Below the pieces are notes generated by a model, which saw only the letters and a list, made by a program, of their open reading frames with translations, did no database searches and had not been told where the DNA came from. Below are positions 9,055-17,259 of a stretch of 64,000 bases of DNA, piece by piece. Origin of the DNA: Bradyrhizobium sp. 4 (GTDB lineage: Bacteria; Pseudomonadota; Alphaproteobacteria; Rhizobiales; Xanthobacteraceae); contig NZ_CP064686.1 in NCBI RefSeq assembly GCF_023100905.1, forward strand, positions 868,001-932,000. The letters run 5' to 3'. The stretch's first letter is position 1, and the number at the start of each line of letters is the position of its first letter. The translations under genes were made by a program, and so were the position numbers.

Positions 9055-9856
9055 TGTCGTCGGCCGTGCCGGGCGCAATGCCATCGCCGAATATCTGCCT
9101 GGCATGGTCAAGGACTGGTCGCTCGATTTCGTCGTCGTCAACGGCGAGAATTCCGCCGGCGGCTTCGGCATCACGGAAGCGATCTATCAGGAGTTTCTCG
9201 ACGCCGGCGCCGACGCGGTGACGCTCGGCAATCACTCCTGGGACCAGCGCGAAGCCCTGGTGTTCATCGAGCGCGCCGAGCGCCTGGTGCGGCCGGCGAA
9301 TTATCCGCGCGGCACGCCCGGCCGCGGCGCCGCGTTGGTCGAGACCAAGAACGGCAAGCATGCGCTGGTCGTCAACGCGCTCGGCCGTGTCTTCATGACC
9401 CCGTTCGACGATCCCTTCGCAGCGCTGGAGCGCGAGCTCGGCGCCTGCCCGCTCGGCATTGCCGCGGATGCCATCGTCGTCGACTTCCATTGCGAGGCGA
9501 CCAGCGAGAAGCAGGGCATCGGCTTTTTCTGCGACGGCCGCGCCAGCCTCGTCGTCGGCACCCACACCCATGTGCCGACCGCCGACCACCAGATCCTGTC
9601 GGGCGGCACCGCCTACATGACCGATGCCGGCATGACCGGCGACTACGATTCCATCATCGGCATGCAGAAGGAAGAGCCGCTGCGGAGGTTCACCTCCGGG
9701 ATCCCCTCGGGCCGCTTCGAGCCGGCGGCAGGCGCCGCGACGCTCAGCGGCGTTGCCGTGGAGACGGATGACGCGACCGGACTCGCACTGCGCATCGCAC
9801 CGGTGCGCGCCGGCGGCCGGCTGGAGCCGGCGACGCCGAAATTCTGGTTGAGCTGA
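9032..9856 (+). CDS. TIGR00282-type metallophosphoesterase (YmdB-like)
   Basis: A 274-residue calcineurin-like phosphoesterase of the YmdB group, whose characterised members hydrolyse 2',3'-cyclic nucleotides. Metal-binding motifs are complete: FVGDVVGRAGR, VVNGENSAGGFG, GNHSWDQ, VDFHCEATSEKQ and GTHTHVPTAD. It starts at a TTG (9032), giving MRILFVGDVVG, inside the 3' end of fau; the overlap suggests coupled translation. Function in this organism is inferred from the family. Confidence 0.88.
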   Translation: MRILFVGDVVGRAGRNAIAEYLPGMVKDWSLDFVVVNGENSAGGFGITEAIYQEFLDAGADAVTLGNHSWDQREALVFIERAERLVRPANYPRGTPGRGAALVETKNGKHALVVNALGRVFMTPFDDPFAALERELGACPLGIAADAIVVDFHCEATSEKQGIGFFCDGRASLVVGTHTHVPTADHQILSGGTAYMTDAGMTGDYDSIIGMQKEEPLRRFTSGIPSGRFEPAAGAATLSGVAVETDDATGLALRIAPVRAGGRLEPATPKFWLS

Positions 9857-9875
9857 ACGGCGCCACATATTCAGT

Positions 9876-10002
9876 GTCGTCCCGGCGAAGGCCGGGACCC
9901 ATACCGCGTGATCTATCCATTGCACGCAGCCGGAGTACCGAACGACGAATCTTTGCCAAACAAATCGGGGCGGCTATGGGTCCCGGCCTTCGCCGGGACG
10001 AC
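9876..10002. repeat. Long inverted repeat with 28-bp arms
   Basis: The arm at 9876-9903 (starts GTCGTCCCGGCGAAGG) is repeated as its exact reverse complement at 9975-10002, with about 71 bases between. It lies between two convergent genes and could terminate both. It is a dispersed Bradyrhizobium-type repeat. Confidence 0.7.
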
Positions 10003-10027
10003 GCCGAGAGTGATGCGCTCACCGCAC

Positions 10028-11371
10028 CTACTCCGCCGTCTGCTCCCTCAACTCCGCCACATCCTTCGCCGTCAGCCTCGACCCCTTCGCACCGAACCGC
10101 GCCGTGACGTAGTTCGCGACCGCCGCGATCTCGTCGTCGTTATAGGCGTTGCCGAATGCTGGCATCGACAGCGCCCCGTCGGGCGTATTCCGCTTGGTGC
10201 CTGACAGCACGATCTGCGCGACGTTGGTGGCGGCGGGGTCGTTGACGGCCCAGGTGCCGGTCAGCGTCGCCATCGGCGAGACCGGGCTCTCGCCGCTCCA
10301 GCCATGGCAGCTGGCGCAGGCGCTGGCGAACATTTTCTTGCCGCGCGCGTCCGCAGTGACGCCGTCCTTGTGCGAGGCGGGCGCAACGGGCGCGGTGGTT
10401 GCGGGCAGGTCGGGCGAGGGCTGCGGCGGTACGTTGCGCAGATAAGCGACGATGCTTCGGATGTCCTCAGGCGCGAACTGGCTGAAACTGTGGTCGACCG
10501 CTTCACCCATCGGACCCGACGCCGAGCCGTGGCCGGGCGCATGGCCGAGCGACAGATAGGAGATCAGGTCCTCGTCACGCCAATTGCCGAGGCCGGTGGC
10601 CTTGTCGGAGGAGATGTTGAAGGCGCGCCACCCCGCCGTGATCGCGCCTGCGAACTTCTTGCGGTTGTCCAGCGCAAAGCCGAGATTGCGCGGCGTGTGG
10701 CATTCGCCGCAATGCGCCAACGCTTCAACAAGATACGCGCCGCGATTCCACTCCGGGCTCTTCGACGTATCAGGCGCAAAGCGTGTGTCGGGATTGAACA
10801 CGGCCGACCAGACAATCATCGCCCAGCGCTGGTTGAACGGGAAGGACAGCGTGTTCTCCGGCGGCTTCGCGCGTACCGCCGGCAGGCTGAACAGATAGGC
10901 CTTCACCGTCAGCACGTCGTCATCCGTCATATAGGTATAGGACGTGTACGGCATCGCCGGATAGAGCCGGGCGCCGTCATGGCGTTTGCCGCGCTGGACC
11001 GCGTTGAGAAAATCCTGGTCGCTGTAATTGCCGATGCCGGTGTCCTTGTCCGGCGTGATGTTGGTGGAATAGAGCGTGCCGAACGGCAGCTTGAAGCCGA
11101 GCCCGCCGGAATAGTCCGTCTCGCCGGGCTTGGTGTGGCAGACCATGCAGTCGGCCGCCTTCGCGAGGTATTCGCCGCGTTCGACCAGGCTCGCCTTTTC
11201 GAGCTTGGCCGGCACGCCGGTCGGTTTGCCGGCACGGTAATCCGCCAGCGCTACCTTGGGGCCGCCGCCGAAGTCGAGCGGGCCGGGCCCGCGGATGATC
11301 CAGACGCCGAGCGCCACCACGACAATGGCGATCACGACGATGCCGGTGAAGATACGCATCTTGCCGCTCAT
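10028..11371 (-). CDS. Membrane-anchored triheme cytochrome c
   Basis: The 447-residue protein has an N-terminal membrane anchor (about residues 6-25, MRIFTGIVVIAIVVVALGV) and three heme motifs: CMVCH, CGECH and CASCH. This is the layout of cytochrome subunits that take electrons from periplasmic dehydrogenases. Its ATG overlaps the TGA of the molybdenum subunit gene, so it is the third cistron of that operon and should pass electrons from the hydroxylase to the respiratory chain. Confidence 0.9.
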   Translation of the reverse strand: MSGKMRIFTGIVVIAIVVVALGVWIIRGPGPLDFGGGPKVALADYRAGKPTGVPAKLEKASLVERGEYLAKAADCMVCHTKPGETDYSGGLGFKLPFGTLYSTNITPDKDTGIGNYSDQDFLNAVQRGKRHDGARLYPAMPYTSYTYMTDDDVLTVKAYLFSLPAVRAKPPENTLSFPFNQRWAMIVWSAVFNPDTRFAPDTSKSPEWNRGAYLVEALAHCGECHTPRNLGFALDNRKKFAGAITAGWRAFNISSDKATGLGNWRDEDLISYLSLGHAPGHGSASGPMGEAVDHSFSQFAPEDIRSIVAYLRNVPPQPSPDLPATTAPVAPASHKDGVTADARGKKMFASACASCHGWSGESPVSPMATLTGTWAVNDPAATNVAQIVLSGTKRNTPDGALSMPAFGNAYNDDEIAAVANYVTARFGAKGSRLTAKDVAELREQTAE

Positions 11372-13545
11372 GCCTTTTTCCCCGCAGCCAGCAGTTTCCG
11401 ATCGATCGGCAGGCGCCGCAGCGCGACGCCGGTTGCCGCGTAAATGGCGTTGCGCAGCGCCGGCGGTCCAGCATTGACGCCGGCCTCACCGATGCCGCCG
11501 GGCGCCTCGCCGCTCTTGACGACGACGACCTCGATCTTCGGCATCTCGTTGATGCGCATCATGCGGTAGTCGTGGAAATTCGACTGCTGCACGCGGCCCT
11601 TCTCGATGGTGATCTCGCCATAGAGCGCGGCGGTGAGGCCGAACACCAGGCCACCCTCGATCTGCGCCTTCACTGTATCGGGGTTGACCGCGATGCCGGT
11701 GTCCACCACCGATGTGATGCGGCGGAGCGTGATCTCGCCGATATCGTCGATCTCCGCTTCCACCACGGTGGCGAGGAAGCTCGCGAAAGACGGCTGCACG
11801 CAGACGCCACGACCGACGCGCGGTGGCAGCGGTTGGCCCCAGCCGGATTTCTCGGCGGCGAGATTGAGCACCGCGAGCATGCGCGGATTCTTGGTCAGCA
11901 TGGAGCGGCGGAATTCGACGGGGTCCTTGCCGGCTTTGCGCGCCAGCTCGTCCATCGCGCATTCGACCGCGAACACGTTGTTGTTCGGACCGACGCCGCG
12001 CCAGAAGCCGGTCGGCACCGCCGGCGGTTCGGCGCGGACATATTCGACATGGAAATTGGCGAAGTCGTAGGGCGCATCGACAGCGGCATCGACCGCATCG
12101 ATATCGATACCCTTCTGGAACGCCGGTGGCAGCCAGCGCGCCAGCACGGCGGAGCCGGCGACCTTGTACTTCCAAGCCGCGACCTTGCCGTCGACCAGCG
12201 ATGCCGTGACCTGGTCGCGATAGACCGGGCGGTAGACGTCGTGCTGGATGTCCTCCTCACGGGTCCATATCACCTTGACGGGATAGTCGACCTGTTTTGC
12301 AATCTTCACGGCCGCCACCACCATGTCCGGCTCGAGCTTGCGGCCGAAGCCGCCGCCGAGCAGATGCTGGTTGACGATCACCTTGTCGACCGGGAGGCCG
12401 GCGGCCTTCGCCGCCTCCGATTGCACGCGTGTCATGATCTGCGTGCCGGTCCAAATCTCGCAGGCATCAGGCCTGACGTGAACGGTGGCGTTGATCGGCT
12501 CCATCGAGGCATGCGCAAGGAACGGCAGTTCGAAGCTCGCCTCGAACCTGTCGCCGCTTGCGAGCCCCTTGGCGATGTCGCCGACCGATTTCGCGACCAC
12601 GCCGTCTTTCTCGCTGGCGGCGCGCAGATGCCGCCATATATCCTCCGTGCTGAGCTTGGCGTTCGGTCCCTCGTCCCACTCGATCTTGAGCGCATCGAGG
12701 CCTTTCTTGGCGGCCCACATGTGGTCGCCGATCACGGCGATTGTATCCTCGAGCACCACGATTTTGCGCACGCCCGGGATTTTTGTCGCCGCGCTGTCGT
12801 CGACCTTGCCGACCTTGCCGCCAAAGACCGGGCAATTGGCGATCGCTGCGATCTTCATGCCGGGTAGGATCGCGTCGATGCCGTAGACGACCTTGCCATT
12901 GACCTTGTCCGGCGTGTCGAGCCGCTTCAGCGGCTGGCCGATGATGACGAAGTCCTTGGGGTCCTTGACCGAAACATCCTTCGGCGGCGTCTGGCCCTGT
13001 GCGGCCAGTGCCAGTTCGCCATAGCCGAGCCTGCGGCCGCTTGCGGCGTGCACGACCTCGCCTTTCGACGCGGTGCAGCTTGCAGGCTCGACCTGCCATT
13101 GCACTGCTGCGGCCTGCACCAGCATCGCCCGCGCGCTGGCGCCGGCTGCCCGCAACGGTTTCCACCAGGCACGGATCGAGGTCGAACCACCCGTGGCCTG
13201 CAAGCCGAAGGCGGGATTGGCGTAGTGCTTGTCGTTGGGCGGCGCATGCAGCACGGCGACCTTTGCCCAATCGGCGTCCAACTCTTCGGCCAGGATCATC
13301 GCAATCGAAGTATAGACCCCCTGGCCCATCTCGACCTGCGGCATCATCAGGGCGGTGCGGCCGGTCTCGTCGATGCGGATGAAGGCGTTGGGCGCGAACT
13401 TGCCGTCGGTCGTGTCCTTCGGCTGCTCCGGCTCGTTGACGGCGGCGCGCAGCGGCAGGTGGAAGGCGAGCAGGAAGCCGGTGGCGAGACCGCCGGTCAG
13501 AAGCGCACGGCGGGAGACGTCAGGAAGAGTCTTGTCGGTGATCAT
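11368..13545 (-). CDS. Molybdenum hydroxylase large subunit (isoquinoline 1-oxidoreductase beta-like)
   Basis: A 725-residue member of the xanthine dehydrogenase/aldehyde oxidase superfamily, IorB subgroup. The N-terminus carries a twin-arginine signal (SRRALLTGGLATGFLLAF), so export folded to the periplasm is expected. The cofactor region includes GGGFGRKLEPD and the C-terminal catalytic glutamate motif GGIGEAGVNAGPPA. The start at 13545 was preferred because GAGG precedes it and it follows the small-subunit stop by a few bases. With the 2Fe-2S subunit and the triheme cytochrome it forms a complete periplasmic aldehyde or N-heterocycle oxidising complex. The substrate cannot be read from sequence. 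Confidence 0.9.
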   Translation of the reverse strand: MITDKTLPDVSRRALLTGGLATGFLLAFHLPLRAAVNEPEQPKDTTDGKFAPNAFIRIDETGRTALMMPQVEMGQGVYTSIAMILAEELDADWAKVAVLHAPPNDKHYANPAFGLQATGGSTSIRAWWKPLRAAGASARAMLVQAAAVQWQVEPASCTASKGEVVHAASGRRLGYGELALAAQGQTPPKDVSVKDPKDFVIIGQPLKRLDTPDKVNGKVVYGIDAILPGMKIAAIANCPVFGGKVGKVDDSAATKIPGVRKIVVLEDTIAVIGDHMWAAKKGLDALKIEWDEGPNAKLSTEDIWRHLRAASEKDGVVAKSVGDIAKGLASGDRFEASFELPFLAHASMEPINATVHVRPDACEIWTGTQIMTRVQSEAAKAAGLPVDKVIVNQHLLGGGFGRKLEPDMVVAAVKIAKQVDYPVKVIWTREEDIQHDVYRPVYRDQVTASLVDGKVAAWKYKVAGSAVLARWLPPAFQKGIDIDAVDAAVDAPYDFANFHVEYVRAEPPAVPTGFWRGVGPNNNVFAVECAMDELARKAGKDPVEFRRSMLTKNPRMLAVLNLAAEKSGWGQPLPPRVGRGVCVQPSFASFLATVVEAEIDDIGEITLRRITSVVDTGIAVNPDTVKAQIEGGLVFGLTAALYGEITIEKGRVQQSNFHDYRMMRINEMPKIEVVVVKSGEAPGGIGEAGVNAGPPALRNAIYAATGVALRRLPIDRKLLAAGKKA

Positions 13546-13553
13546 GGCGGACC

Positions 13554-14018
13554 TCACGACTGACGACCGGAGGCGGCCTGCTTGATGGCCTCGCGGATGC
13601 GCACATAGGTGCCGCAGCGGCAGATGTTGCCAGCCATCGCGGCGTCGATGTCGGAATCGTCAGGGCTGGGCGTTGCCGCCAGCAGTGCCGCGGCCGCCAT
13701 GATCTGGCCGGATTGGCAGTAGCCGCACTGGACCACTTCGGCATCGAGCCAGGCCTTCTGCACCTTCGCGCCCGCAGGCGTGCTGCCGACATGCTCGATC
13801 GTCGTGATGGCGCGGTTCGCGACCGTGCTGACCGGCAAGACACAGGAGCGGACGGCCTTGCCATCGACGTGCACCGTGCAGGCGCCGCACTGCGCGATGC
13901 CGCAGCCGAACTTGGTGCCGGTCATCCCGAGGACGTCGCGCAGGACCCACAGCAGCGGCATTTCAGGTGGCGCGTCGAACGATTTCGTTTCGCCGTTGAT
14001 GGTGAGAACAGTTGCCAT
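13554..14018 (-). CDS. 2Fe-2S subunit of molybdenum hydroxylase (IorA-like)
   Basis: A 154-residue protein with two [2Fe-2S] clusters: plant-ferredoxin type CGIAQCGACTVHVDG, then CGYCQSGQ and NICRCGTY. It shuttles electrons from the molybdenum site of the large subunit. AAGGGG lies at good distance from the ATG at 14018; another ATG two codons upstream is possible. It is the first gene of the operon. Confidence 0.92.
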   Translation of the reverse strand: MATVLTINGETKSFDAPPEMPLLWVLRDVLGMTGTKFGCGIAQCGACTVHVDGKAVRSCVLPVSTVANRAITTIEHVGSTPAGAKVQKAWLDAEVVQCGYCQSGQIMAAAALLAATPSPDDSDIDAAMAGNICRCGTYVRIREAIKQAASGRQS

Positions 14019-14373
14019 ATGCATCCCCTTGCTCGCTCGATCGCTTACGGCGATCTAGTCAGCGAATTTGCGCGCACAATAATCATATCGATGCGAAACG
14101 ATGAAGCGTCGACATTTCCGGCAATGCATATTTGCGTAGCGAGCGCGTCAGGCCATGACGTTCACGAATTTGTGCGGCGATCGCTGCGGTGATTTTGGGC
14201 TAATTGATATGATAATCGTCATTTTCTGACGCTTTTTCTTCACATGCGCCGTTGCTCGCCGCAGATGATCGTGCGAATGCGCAAAATCATGCGATGACGA
14301 AACTCGTGCGATTATGGAAGTCGATCGACGGCGCGGACTTCTTACGCGATCAATTGCGGCGACTCATTGATGT

Positions 14374-14398
14374 GCCCTCTCACCTTGTGGGAGAGGGC
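14374..14398. repeat. Short hairpin repeat
   Basis: GCCCTCTC and GAGAGGGC pair around nine bases; CTCACTCGGGTGAG follows. This is a typical dispersed intergenic repeat. The rest of 14019-14465 shows nothing else. Confidence 0.5.
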
Positions 14399-14465
14399 AG
14401 CGACGCCCGTAGACGCAGGCTCACTCGGGTGAGGGGTCCGTCTCCGCGTACGGGCACCGTTGTGC

Positions 14466-14614
14466 ATCAACCGGCAAAGGGAAGCCTGATCGTGAACGAG
14501 GCACCGCCGTGCTCCCGATTACTCGCTGATATGAACCCGTTGCGCGCTTCGATAATGGTACGCGCAATGGACAAGCCCATGCCCATGCCTTCCGCTTTGC
14601 TGGTGTAAACGGCT
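14466..14614 (-). pseudogene. C-terminal relic of a sensor histidine kinase
   Basis: Read on the minus strand, about 45 codons give YTSKAEGMGMGLSIARTII and then GGASFTIRLPFAG before a stop. This is the G-box and end of a HATPase_c domain of PAS-type histidine kinases. No upstream kinase sequence (H-box, N-box) is present, so it is a 3' fragment only. Confidence 0.65.
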
Positions 14615-14684
14615 CGAACGGTCACCGCCGGCGCTTGCTTGTGCGCACAGAAGGCCTAGCCGCGCTATCGGGCGTCGCCACGGA

Positions 14685-15005
14685 TCAATAGGCGCAAATG
14701 TAGTTTCCGTAAGCATCGTAGCAACTGCGGCGGTACGCAGCAGTGCCAACGGCAGCCGCGCCGACCGCTGCCGCTCCTACACCGTAGCGCCGATAGCCGT
14801 AGCCGCGATAGCCGCCCCGATAGCCTGCGCCGCGCACTGCAACAGCGCCGCCGCCCCGCGGTCCTCGAACTGCGACCGCACCGCCGCGGTAAGCGCCGCC
14901 ACCCCGATAGGCACCTCCGCCGCGCCGGGCCTCGGCATCATCGGGGATCAAGCAGGCGGTGAGCAAAACGAAAGCGGCAAGAGAAGCAAGAATGAAGCGG
15001 AGCAT
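14685..15005 (-). CDS. Small secreted glycine/arginine/tyrosine-rich protein
   Basis: A 106-residue protein. The N-terminal signal sequence ends with LLTAC, a possible lipobox, followed by repeats of GGGAYRGG and a YRGGYRGYGYRRYG tract, then an alanine-rich segment and a C-terminal cysteine pair (SCYDAYGNYICAY). Such low-complexity exported proteins are common in Bradyrhizobium and have no assigned function. Its promoter region faces the next small secreted protein gene, divergently. Confidence 0.7.
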   Translation of the reverse strand: MLRFILASLAAFVLLTACLIPDDAEARRGGGAYRGGGAYRGGAVAVRGPRGGGAVAVRGAGYRGGYRGYGYRRYGVGAAAVGAAAVGTAAYRRSCYDAYGNYICAY

Positions 15006-15183
15006 GACAGAAACCCTTCCATGAATTCCTTAAGCCCCGCTCGCGAGATTGCGGCTCACTCCGCGCGTGAGCTTGATGTAGATCAATCGAACCCGCGCAT
15101 TGCGACGCCTACGCCATGTTCAGCCGCACCTGAGGCGCTTCCGTCACCTTTCGGTGACGCAAGTGCGAAGAGGGAGGTCCGCC

Positions 15184-15447
15184 ATGCATCCGAGGAAGCT
15201 TCTTTCGATCAAGTCAGCGACGGTCGCGGGCATCGCCGCCAGCGGCCTGCTTGGGCTTGCAACCCTGTCGCTCAGTCCAACCCCAGCCAAGGCGGTGATT
15301 TACTGCCAGTACGTAGAATATCCGGCGGGTTGCGTTGCTCGTGCAGGCGTCGTGCTCAGGCCGCGCCCGGTGGCGCGCGCCGCAGTCCGTCATAACGCCG
15401 GTGGCAATGCGAATGGTGGCGTCAATCGCGTTGGAGCCGGGCGGTAA
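15184..15447 (+). CDS. Small secreted protein, unknown function
   Basis: An 87-residue protein with a Sec signal peptide (about residues 1-35, hydrophobic core VAGIAASGLLGLATL, cleavage after AKA) and a mature part VIYCQYVEYPAGC rich in Val, Arg and Asn. GGGAGG precedes the ATG at 15184. It is followed by a good terminator, so it is probably monocistronic. Confidence 0.7.
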   Translation: MHPRKLLSIKSATVAGIAASGLLGLATLSLSPTPAKAVIYCQYVEYPAGCVARAGVVLRPRPVARAAVRHNAGGNANGGVNRVGAGR

Positions 15448-15471
15448 AGGCGGGTTTCGCAAGCCAGGAGG

Positions 15472-15510
15472 AAGCCGTCATCGTTTCGTTCCGGTGGCGG
15501 CTTTTCTTTG
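15472..15510 (+). terminator. Factor-independent terminator
   Basis: AAGCCGTCATCG pairs with CGGTGGCGGCTT (two G-U pairs) around an eight-base loop, followed by TTCTTT. It ends the small secreted protein gene. The rest of the space to 15725 holds nothing recognisable. Confidence 0.65.
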
Positions 15511-15725
15511 TCTGGCGGGGATGGCTTCGACAAGGAGAGAAGGGAGGAATGGAAATTTCGGAATAATAGCACTCTACGCCTGTTTTGCCCGACGCCGCAA
15601 GCGCTTCAGAGACGCCTGGATCGACGGATTCATCGGGCGCTTAAGCCATTGATTCTGCTCGCCCCGGCTACTGTGCATGGGGTTGTTTTCGAGGTTTTTT
15701 GATTCAAGGTCCGCAGGAGTGACCG

Positions 15726-17150
15726 TCAGCTCTGCCGAAAGCCCATCCGGAAGGCGCCCCAGTGCTTGCCGCGGATCATGATCGGCGAGGACAGGTCCTT
15801 CATCAGCACGAACTGCCCGCCGCCCATGTCGCGGCGATAGGTCTGGAGCAGGAACGGCTTGGTGTTGGCCGCGACCTTCTGCACCGCTCGATCGGTGAAC
15901 AGGCGGCGGTTGCGGCAATTGGCGTTATTCCAGACCGGGTCCTTGCCCTGGGGCAGTCGGTAGTTCGGGTTGTGCGTCGGCAGATAGCCGCCCTTGGCCC
16001 AGGCGACGCAGAACACGATGCGGGGATCGGACTTCTGGATCGGATCCTGGATCGCGGGCAGCACGCGGTCGGTGAAGTCGACATAGTTAGTGTTGTACTG
16101 CTTGGGATCGGTGCCGGGGATTTCCCGATAGTTCTCGTCCATGAACTGGTCGAGCGTGATCTCGCCGCGGCCGATGGCGGCTTCGAACTCGTCGGAGATC
16201 CGCTTGGCGGTCTCGACGACGGTGCGGATCAGCGGCGCATCGGATGTCTCCACGCCGCTGTCGGCGATCAGCGCGATCAGGCCTTCGGACGTGTCGAGCA
16301 GTTTGGTCACGCGCTGATCCGCGTTCTTGAGATCGCGCGAGGAGAGGTCGACGCCCTTGGCGAGCTCGTTGAGCTCGCTGATGACGCTGTCGCAATGTCC
16401 GAGATTGGAAGTCGCCGCGCGCGTGACGCTGCCGATCTCCGCTTCCACGGAGGCGAAGCCCTGCTGGACCCGCGAGATGATGCCGGAGATCCGCTGGGCG
16501 CCTTCGCCGGCCGTCTTCGCGCGCTGCGAAGCATCGCTGCTCTCGCCGATCAGGCCTTCGATCTGGCCGTCGAGATCGCGCACGGTGTCGGAGATCTGGT
16601 GTGTGGCTTGGCGGGTGGCTTCCGCGAGGTTCTTGACCTCGCTTGCCACCACCGCGAAGCCGCGGCCGGCATTGCCGGCGCGTGCCGCCTCGATGGTGGC
16701 GTTGAGCGCGAGCAGGTTGGTCTGCTTCGCGATCGCCTCGATCGAGCCGGACACTTTTGCCACTTGCGCCAGCGCGGAGCCGACGGCGCTGAGCCGCGCC
16801 TCGATGCGTTCGACGGCTGCGACGAGTTCGGAGATGTGGCTCACTGCGGCATCGACTGCGCCGCGCGACTGCGCGATCTCGCCGACCGCCGCCGACGTGG
16901 TCGTTTGAACCGCCTGCGACGCATTGGCGATGTCGTGGTTGGCCGACACCATCGTCTCGGCGGTTTCCTGGAGATGATGAAACCGTTCCGACTGGTTCGC
17001 GACGCGGCTTGCGACTTCCTGGACGTTGCCGGCGATGTCGGCGAGTTCCACGCCGAGGCCGCCGATGCGGTCGGCGAGCTGATCGATCAGCCGCTCGGCA
17101 AGCGTTCGGTTGGAGCCGGTGTCCAGTACTGCAAGTTGTACGACGGACAT
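15726..17150 (-). CDS. Soluble methyl-accepting chemotaxis protein with C-terminal sensor
   Basis: A 474-residue chemoreceptor without any membrane segment. Long helical coiled coil from the N-terminus; the signalling tip that contacts CheA/CheW is IAKQTNLLALNATIEAARAG near residues 140-160. The last 130 or so residues form a separate globular domain (from GTDPKQYNTNYVDF to GKHWGAFRMGFRQS) that is shared with the next receptor. So the sensor module is cytoplasmic and at the C-terminus, the reverse of classical receptors. It lies downstream of its paralogue on the same strand. Confidence 0.88.
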   Translation of the reverse strand: MSVVQLAVLDTGSNRTLAERLIDQLADRIGGLGVELADIAGNVQEVASRVANQSERFHHLQETAETMVSANHDIANASQAVQTTTSAAVGEIAQSRGAVDAAVSHISELVAAVERIEARLSAVGSALAQVAKVSGSIEAIAKQTNLLALNATIEAARAGNAGRGFAVVASEVKNLAEATRQATHQISDTVRDLDGQIEGLIGESSDASQRAKTAGEGAQRISGIISRVQQGFASVEAEIGSVTRAATSNLGHCDSVISELNELAKGVDLSSRDLKNADQRVTKLLDTSEGLIALIADSGVETSDAPLIRTVVETAKRISDEFEAAIGRGEITLDQFMDENYREIPGTDPKQYNTNYVDFTDRVLPAIQDPIQKSDPRIVFCVAWAKGGYLPTHNPNYRLPQGKDPVWNNANCRNRRLFTDRAVQKVAANTKPFLLQTYRRDMGGGQFVLMKDLSSPIMIRGKHWGAFRMGFRQS

Positions 17151-17259
17151 GTCTTGAGAGTCCTCCAGTCAGAGCCGTTCGCCGGCTCTCCGCGGCATTC
17201 CCATTCCAATTCCGGTCTTAAGAGGTGATTCGCGCGTTGGCGTCTTGCCTGAGCGCGCA

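Noticed and set aside
14252..14608. 118-codon plus-strand frame
   Set aside because: The opposite strand encodes the recognisable end of a histidine kinase; the plus frame has no homology.
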